Assembly (NCBI GenBank): GCA_030038715.1
Contig: JASHSO010000129.1
Coordinates: forward strand, 1 to 10,091
Reading direction: 5' to 3'
Length of the DNA stretch: 10,091 bases
DNA from: Streptosporangiaceae bacterium
GTDB lineage: Bacteria > Actinomycetota > Actinomycetes > Streptosporangiales > Streptosporangiaceae
Under the pieces are notes generated by a model. It was not told the DNA's origin, did not search any database, and worked only from the letters and a program-made list of their open reading frames with translations. Of the stretch, positions 5,732 through 10,091 are shown piece after piece. A program made the translations under genes and the position numbers. Each line of letters opens with the position of its first letter. Position 1 is the first letter of the stretch.

Positions 5732-7012
5732 TCAGCCGGGATGGTGCTGCCTGTGCCATGGCGGAACTGCCGGCGGCCGCTTCCCGCGCTGGACGCGCCA
5801 GCCGAGATAGCAGGCCCCGAGGAGGGCGGAGACCCGGGACAGGACGTCGGCGACGACCCAGCCCGCGTGCACGTCACCAGACAACGTGCCGCGGCCTCCA
5901 GCACTGGCCACGCCGATGGCTGTCCCGAGCACGGTGAGCAGGACCGGGATCGCTAGTCCGGTCCATTTGTCGCGGTAGTCCCACAACCGTGAAGCGAGTG
6001 CCGTGGCCGCGCCTAGTAGCCATACTGGCGGGTAGATAGCTCCGCCCAGGCCCAGCAGCAGCACGGCGACGCATTCGACGGGCTGCCGGGTGAACAAGCG
6101 CGCGCCGCCTGTGGCGAGCCGGGCGGCGCGCTCCCTGATAGGCGGCCAGTACTGGGAGCCAGGCAGCCGACGCGTCCTGCGATCACCTTCAGCGTCTGCC
6201 TGCCCGGTCAGGTCCTCCGGAGGCTCGGAACCAGCGATCTCCTGCTGAGCGCTCGGCTGGTTTGCACTCCGGGCCACGACGGACGGCCATCGTGGCCACC
6301 TGGGTGTCGGCCAATTCTCGTCGGCCGCGGTGTCATCGGCCATGCTGTCATCCGCCGCGGTGTCATCGGCCATGCTGTCATCCGCCACGGTGTCATCGGC
6401 CACGCTGTCATCGGCCATGCTGTCATCGGCCATGCTGTCATCGGGCGGAGGCCCGGCTGGGTCGGTCGTCTCTGGCGGCTCTGCTGGCCGTGACATCAGG
6501 TCCATCAGCCAGTTGTCGGGTCCCTTGGACTGCCGCGGCACGGTTGGAGCGGTCACGTCGCCGGGGCCAACCCGCGGCCATCGACCTGCTTCGCCGGAAG
6601 CCGGCGGATCCGGGCTAGCCGTGCCTTCGGGCATCGGCGTCAGCACCGACTGCCCGAGCTGAGGGCTGGTTGCCGGCTGGCTCGGCCAGTGCCAGCTCGC
6701 CCAGCCTGGCTCCCGGCGCAGTACCTTAGCTATCCGGCGCGCTCGGGCAGCTGCCGAGGGCACCTGCTCGCCGCGCATGGCGGCCAGCCGTTCACGCTCC
6801 TGCTCGACTATGGCTACCGGATCTCCGAGGCCCGACAGCAGCCTGGCGACCTCCACTGCCGACGGCAGTCCTGCGGCCTCGGTGCTGTTCTGTAGCACGT
6901 ATCGCGTCCGGTCCACTAGCGCACGTCGGTCGTCCGGGCTGAGCCTGCCGCGCGCTGCGACCGACAACCGGTTGAGGTAGTCGCGAACAAGTTGATCGCT
7001 AGGGGGGCTCAT
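5732..7012 (-). CDS. HAAS-domain membrane protein with acidic tandem-repeat linker
   Basis: 426 residues from ATG 7012. Residues about 6-75 (QLVRDYLNRLSVAARGRLSPDDRRALVDRTR...LLSGLGDPVAIVEQER) look like a HAAS/DUF1700-type helical domain, ending in the typical LGDP. This domain is found in membrane-linked signalling proteins, often near PadR regulators; no such partner is in the window. A long Pro/Ser-rich linker follows, containing eight five-residue units of the form DDSMA/DDTAA (191-230). The C-terminus carries about three to four membrane segments (315-340, 350-371, 383-406) and a short basic tail. The N-terminal domain and linker are presumably cytoplasmic. A -10-like GATTAT at -12 to -7 suggests a leaderless mRNA from ATG 7012. 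An upstream GTG at 7039 has no ribosome site and is less likely. Cellular role unknown; the HAAS call rests on pattern only. Confidence 0.72.
   Translation of the reverse strand: MSPPSDQLVRDYLNRLSVAARGRLSPDDRRALVDRTRYVLQNSTEAAGLPSAVEVARLLSGLGDPVAIVEQERERLAAMRGEQVPSAAARARRIAKVLRREPGWASWHWPSQPATSPQLGQSVLTPMPEGTASPDPPASGEAGRWPRVGPGDVTAPTVPRQSKGPDNWLMDLMSRPAEPPETTDPAGPPPDDSMADDSMADDSVADDTVADDSMADDTAADDSMADDTAADENWPTPRWPRWPSVVARSANQPSAQQEIAGSEPPEDLTGQADAEGDRRTRRLPGSQYWPPIRERAARLATGGARLFTRQPVECVAVLLLGLGGAIYPPVWLLGAATALASRLWDYRDKWTGLAIPVLLTVLGTAIGVASAGGRGTLSGDVHAGWVVADVLSRVSALLGACYLGWRVQRGKRPPAVPPWHRQHHPG
6323..6442 (-). repeat. Eight 15-bp tandem repeats (coding minisatellite)
   Basis: Plus-strand units such as TGTCATCGGCCATGC and TGTCATCCGCCGCGG recur head to tail with 1-4 changes. 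Several copies are identical (6331, 6361, 6406, 6421). Part of the array has a 30-bp higher-order pattern with alternating unit types. It encodes residues 191-230 of the HAAS protein. The 15-bp period keeps the frame, so copy number can change without breaking the gene. Confidence 0.9.
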
Positions 7013-7024
7013 GCCCCGATAATC
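7010..7024 (-). promoter_or_regulatory. -10-like box for a leaderless HAAS-gene mRNA
   Basis: GATTAT on the minus strand sits at -12 to -7 from ATG 7012 and matches TATAAT at four of six positions. No Shine-Dalgarno sequence lies at normal spacing. No good -35 is seen, so this is a modest call. Confidence 0.35.
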
Positions 7025-7113
7025 CCTCGCCGCGTTCACGTTGTGGAGTGGGCGCGCTTAAGCGGGGCCGCCGCCGTCGGCCGCGCGCCCGCCCGGCGGG
7101 CCGGAACATGGGT

Positions 7114-7146
7114 GGAGGCGGCTCCGGCAACGCCGGACCCGCCTCC
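7114..7146 (-). terminator. GC-rich hairpin after groEL, probable terminator
   Basis: Arms 7114-7128 (GGAGGCGGCTCCGGC) and 7132-7146 (GCCGGACCCGCCTCC) pair at 14 of 15 positions around a 3-base loop. It starts 37 bp past the groEL stop. There is no U-tract, as is common for actinobacterial terminators. A smaller palindrome (7087-7101) lies further downstream in the transcript direction. Confidence 0.6.
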
Positions 7147-7183
7147 CCTGGCTCCTGACTCAGGCCCGCTCGCGCGCAGCCGG

Positions 7184-8937
<1,754 letters not shown>

Positions 8938-8964
8938 TTGTCACTCTCACCCCGAGAGTGCCAA
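8938..8964. promoter_or_regulatory. CIRCE operator 1 (HrcA site)
   Basis: TTGTCACTC (8938-8946), nine bases, then GAGTGCCAA (8956-8964). The arms are complementary at 8 of 9 positions and match the CIRCE consensus TTAGCACTC-N9-GAGTGCTAA. It overlaps the predicted groEL transcription start. Confidence 0.88.
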
Positions 8965-8969
8965 CGACA

Positions 8970-8998
8970 TGTTTAGCACTCTCACTATGAGAGTGCAA
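8970..8998 (-). promoter_or_regulatory. Predicted groEL promoter inside CIRCE
   Basis: On the minus strand TTGCAC (8998-8993), a 17-bp spacer and TAAACA (8975-8970) form a sigma-70-like promoter. The -35 lies in one CIRCE arm and the -10 at the other arm, so HrcA binding would block polymerase directly. Confidence 0.6.
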
Positions 8999-8999
8999 G
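8973..8999. promoter_or_regulatory. CIRCE operator 2 (HrcA site)
   Basis: TTAGCACTC (8973-8981), nine bases, then GAGTGCAAG (8991-8999). The left arm matches the consensus perfectly; the arms pair at 7 of 9 positions. Its centre is 35 bp from that of CIRCE 1. Confidence 0.93.
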
Positions 9000-9075
9000 C
9001 CGGGCTATCCCCTGCGATACGGATCCGCAGGTCAGTGGCCTACCTAGGCTATCAGGCCGGTATTCCGGGGATGCC

Positions 9076-9107
9076 AGAGGCCCGGCACCCAATGGTGCCG
9101 GGCCTCT
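9076..9107 (-). terminator. Strong stem-loop terminator of the csp gene
   Basis: AGAGGCCCGGCACC (9076-9089) and GGTGCCGGGCCTCT (9094-9107) form a perfect 14-bp stem with a CAAT loop, 23 bp past the csp stop. No U-tract follows. It isolates csp from the groEL promoter downstream. As the stem is perfect it could act on both strands. Confidence 0.8.
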
Positions 9108-9130
9108 CACAACGGTGTCATGCAGAGGAC

Positions 9131-9331
9131 CTAGACGGCCCGAACCGCCTCAGCCTGAGGCCCGCGTTCGCTCTGCGTGATCTCGAATTCGACCCGCTGG
9201 CCTTCTTCAAGGCTGCGGTAGCCATCCGACTGGATGGCCGAATAGTGGACGAAAACGTCCCTACCACCGTCGACCGCGATGAAGCCGTAGCCCTTGTCCG
9301 CGTTGAACCATTTGACGGTGCCCTGAGCCAT
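9131..9331 (-). CDS. Cold-shock protein, CspA family
   Basis: 66 residues, the standard length of a single-domain cold-shock protein. It has [15 protein letters not shown] (4-18) with RNP1 and DVFVHYSAI (25-33) with RNP2, then the last strands of the barrel and no extension. Such proteins bind single-stranded RNA and melt structures, mostly in translation and at low temperature. The ATG at 9331 has AGGGAG 9 bases upstream; three more upstream codons are open in frame (MLV) but add nothing conserved. Position between cysO and groEL agrees with the arrangement I recall in streptomycetes, where the corresponding gene is a major cold-shock protein. The gene follows a long non-coding stretch, so it probably has its own promoter and possibly a structured leader. 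Confidence 0.95.
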   Translation of the reverse strand: MAQGTVKWFNADKGYGFIAVDGGRDVFVHYSAIQSDGYRSLEEGQRVEFEITQSERGPQAEAVRAV

Positions 9332-9665
9332 TACCAACAACTCCCTAACTTTGCTCGGGCTGTGGAGTCCCGCCCTTGTTACGCGGAACCCGGTGATCGC
9401 GACGCAGTCCTGGCTTCACCAGCAAGCTCAGCTTGCCGCTCTTCCCGTACCAACAGCGACCGGAGACGACTCTACAACGTGCGCCACATGGGTGCGGCAT
9501 CTTGTGCCTGTCTTTGGGCCGACCCACGGCGAGTGGGCAGGCCAGCGGGGCCATTGACGGGCCAGCCCGCCCTCGCTGGGCCGACCCGCCCTCGCTGGGC
9601 CAGCCTGCCCGCAGCGGCGCGTCCGCCCGCGGCCGCAACTTCCGCCGACGCAGGAGGCCCTTGCC
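9332..9665 (-). other. Spacer between cysO and csp (csp promoter/leader, repeats)
   Basis: 334 bp without a convincing gene. From the cysO side it holds a GC-rich stretch, the 19-bp repeats (9516-9615), a small hairpin GCAAGC-TCA-GCTTGC (9422-9436), and then the csp ribosome site. I could not find a strong -35/-10 pair for csp. The spacer may carry the cysO terminator and a csp leader RNA. Confidence 0.5.
9516..9615. repeat. 19-bp GC-rich repeats upstream of csp
   Basis: Three contiguous units share the frame GGGCC-GCC-GCCC-CGC: 9559-9577, 9578-9596 and 9597-9615. The first two differ only at two adjacent bases (AG versus GA). Diverged copies appear at 9516-9534 and 9535-9553, separated from the array by TTGAC. 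Each unit boundary can pair locally (GGCC against GGCC-type arms), and CCCAC-GGCGA-GTGGG (9523-9537) is a small stem. No function is evident. Confidence 0.6.
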
Positions 9666-9941
9666 TCAGCCGCCTGCTACAGCGGGGATGACCGACACGT
9701 GTGCGCCGGCGGCCACGAACGTCTCGAGCCCTTGCGCAAGCCGGACGTCCTCCTCGCCAACGTAGACGTTCACGAACCTGCGCAACTGACCGGCGTCGTC
9801 GAGCAGCCTCCCGCCGAGGCCCGGATAGCTGGCATCGAGGCCCGCTATGACCTGCCGCAGCGTTCCAGGCTCGGCAGTCACGACAGCATTCCCGCCCGTG
9901 TACGACCGCAGGATCGTCGGGATGCGCACTGACACGCTCAT
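9666..9941 (-). CDS. cysO: CysO-type sulfur carrier protein (MoaD/ThiS family)
   Basis: 91 residues with a ubiquitin-like fold pattern and the C-terminal Gly-Gly (AVAGG) that is turned into a thiocarboxylate. It resembles mycobacterial CysO closely: VRIPTILRSYTGG (5-17), RRFVNVYVGEEDVR (54-67) and SVIPAVAGG (83-91). In mycobacteria CysO carries sulfide to CysM, which makes cysteine from O-phosphoserine, and the protease Mec frees the product; neither partner is in this window. In other actinobacteria the same protein is often labelled MoaD-like. ATG 9941 has GAGAGG six bases upstream; the ribosome site overlaps the thrC stop. The gap to thrC is 10 bp, so the two are surely translated from one transcript. 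Pathway assignment is inferred from similarity to CysO rather than MoaD. Confidence 0.88.
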   Translation of the reverse strand: MSVSVRIPTILRSYTGGNAVVTAEPGTLRQVIAGLDASYPGLGGRLLDDAGQLRRFVNVYVGEEDVRLAQGLETFVAAGAHVSVIPAVAGG

Positions 9942-9951
9942 GCAATGCCTC

Positions 9952-10091
9952 TCAGCAGCTCGCCACGGGTTCGCGCGCCGAGAACGCCTCGAGCGTCGCG
10001 GGGATGGGCTCGACAGCGGGCAGCGCGCCAACGACCGCGTCCGGGGTCTTGAGCCCGTCGCCAGAATTGATGACGACGGTCGGCGCAGCAG
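9952..10091 (-). CDS. thrC: Threonine synthase, C-terminal end
   Basis: The last 45 residues of a gene entering from the right edge: APTVVINSGDGLKTPDAV, then ...PIPATLEAFSAREPVASC and a TGA. The block VV-x-N-S/T-G-D/N-G-x-K-T is the typical end of the PLP-dependent fold of threonine synthase, which converts O-phosphohomoserine to threonine in the cytoplasm. The catalytic lysine is outside the window. The thrC-cysO order, with a 10-bp gap, is the arrangement known in streptomycetes and relatives and supports the call. The usual family motif reads KTLDAV; here it is KTPDAV, a small oddity. Confidence 0.82.
   Translation of the reverse strand, partial: AAPTVVINSGDGLKTPDAVVGALPAVEPIPATLEAFSAREPVASC

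Noticed and set aside
5608..5749. Repeated GGATGGTGCTG at two places in and beside the spacer, as possible att or IS ends
   Set aside because: Only 11 bp, no integrase or transposase nearby, and no target duplication seen; chance is likely in such GC-rich DNA.
6323..6442. CRISPR array
   Set aside because: The 15-bp units are contiguous without spacers and encode an in-frame protein repeat.
9345..9638. Small minus-strand frame in the csp spacer
   Set aside because: It is built largely from the GC repeats, has no ribosome site or family resemblance, and is better explained as non-coding.

Overview
The window looks like ordinary core chromosome from a high-GC Gram-positive bacterium (Actinomycetota). 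The base composition is strongly GC-rich, GTG starts are common, and several genes look leaderless. The best-recognised proteins are actinobacterial in type: a GroEL of the stand-alone kind with two CIRCE operators, a CysO-type sulfur carrier next to threonine synthase, and DUF3027, DUF2530 and HAAS-type proteins. GroEL resembles the Streptosporangiales/Streptomycetales type, but I cannot name a genus. I see no phage, transposase, CRISPR, tRNA or rRNA.

Left part (1-5400). A minus-strand set runs from a MarR-type regulator (1427-1879) through an overlapping MFS exporter (162-1430) to the N-terminus of a 2'-5' RNA ligase-like RNA cyclic phosphodiesterase (1-132, cut by the window edge). Divergent from marR is a small DUF2530 membrane protein (2126-2530, plus). 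It meets a DUF3027 protein (2531-3409, minus) stop to stop with no base between. Divergent from that is a second MFS-like permease (3522-4991, plus), which converges on a cold-shock-domain protein with a C-terminal extension (5011-5400, minus). From memory, cold-shock/MFS/DUF3027/DUF2530 form a conserved neighbourhood in streptomycetes and relatives.

Middle (5401-7183). A 331-bp gene-free stretch holds one good RNA-type hairpin. A HAAS-domain membrane protein (5732-7012, minus) follows, whose linker is written by eight 15-bp tandem repeats. Then comes a short spacer with a GC hairpin, probably the groEL terminator.

Right part (7184-10091), all minus strand. In transcription order it reads thrC (3' end only), cysO, a small cold-shock protein, and groEL. 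thrC and cysO are 10 bp apart and probably co-transcribed. The csp gene follows a 334-bp spacer with 19-bp repeats and ends in a perfect 14-bp stem. groEL has its own promoter, covered by two tandem CIRCE operators, which implies HrcA heat-shock control. These genes link amino-acid/sulfur metabolism with cold- and heat-stress functions.

I found no convincing undescribed system. The points most worth a second look are the in-frame minisatellite in the HAAS protein, the tandem CIRCE layout, the repeat-bearing csp leader, the isolated hairpin upstream of the first csp gene, and the set of probable leaderless starts.
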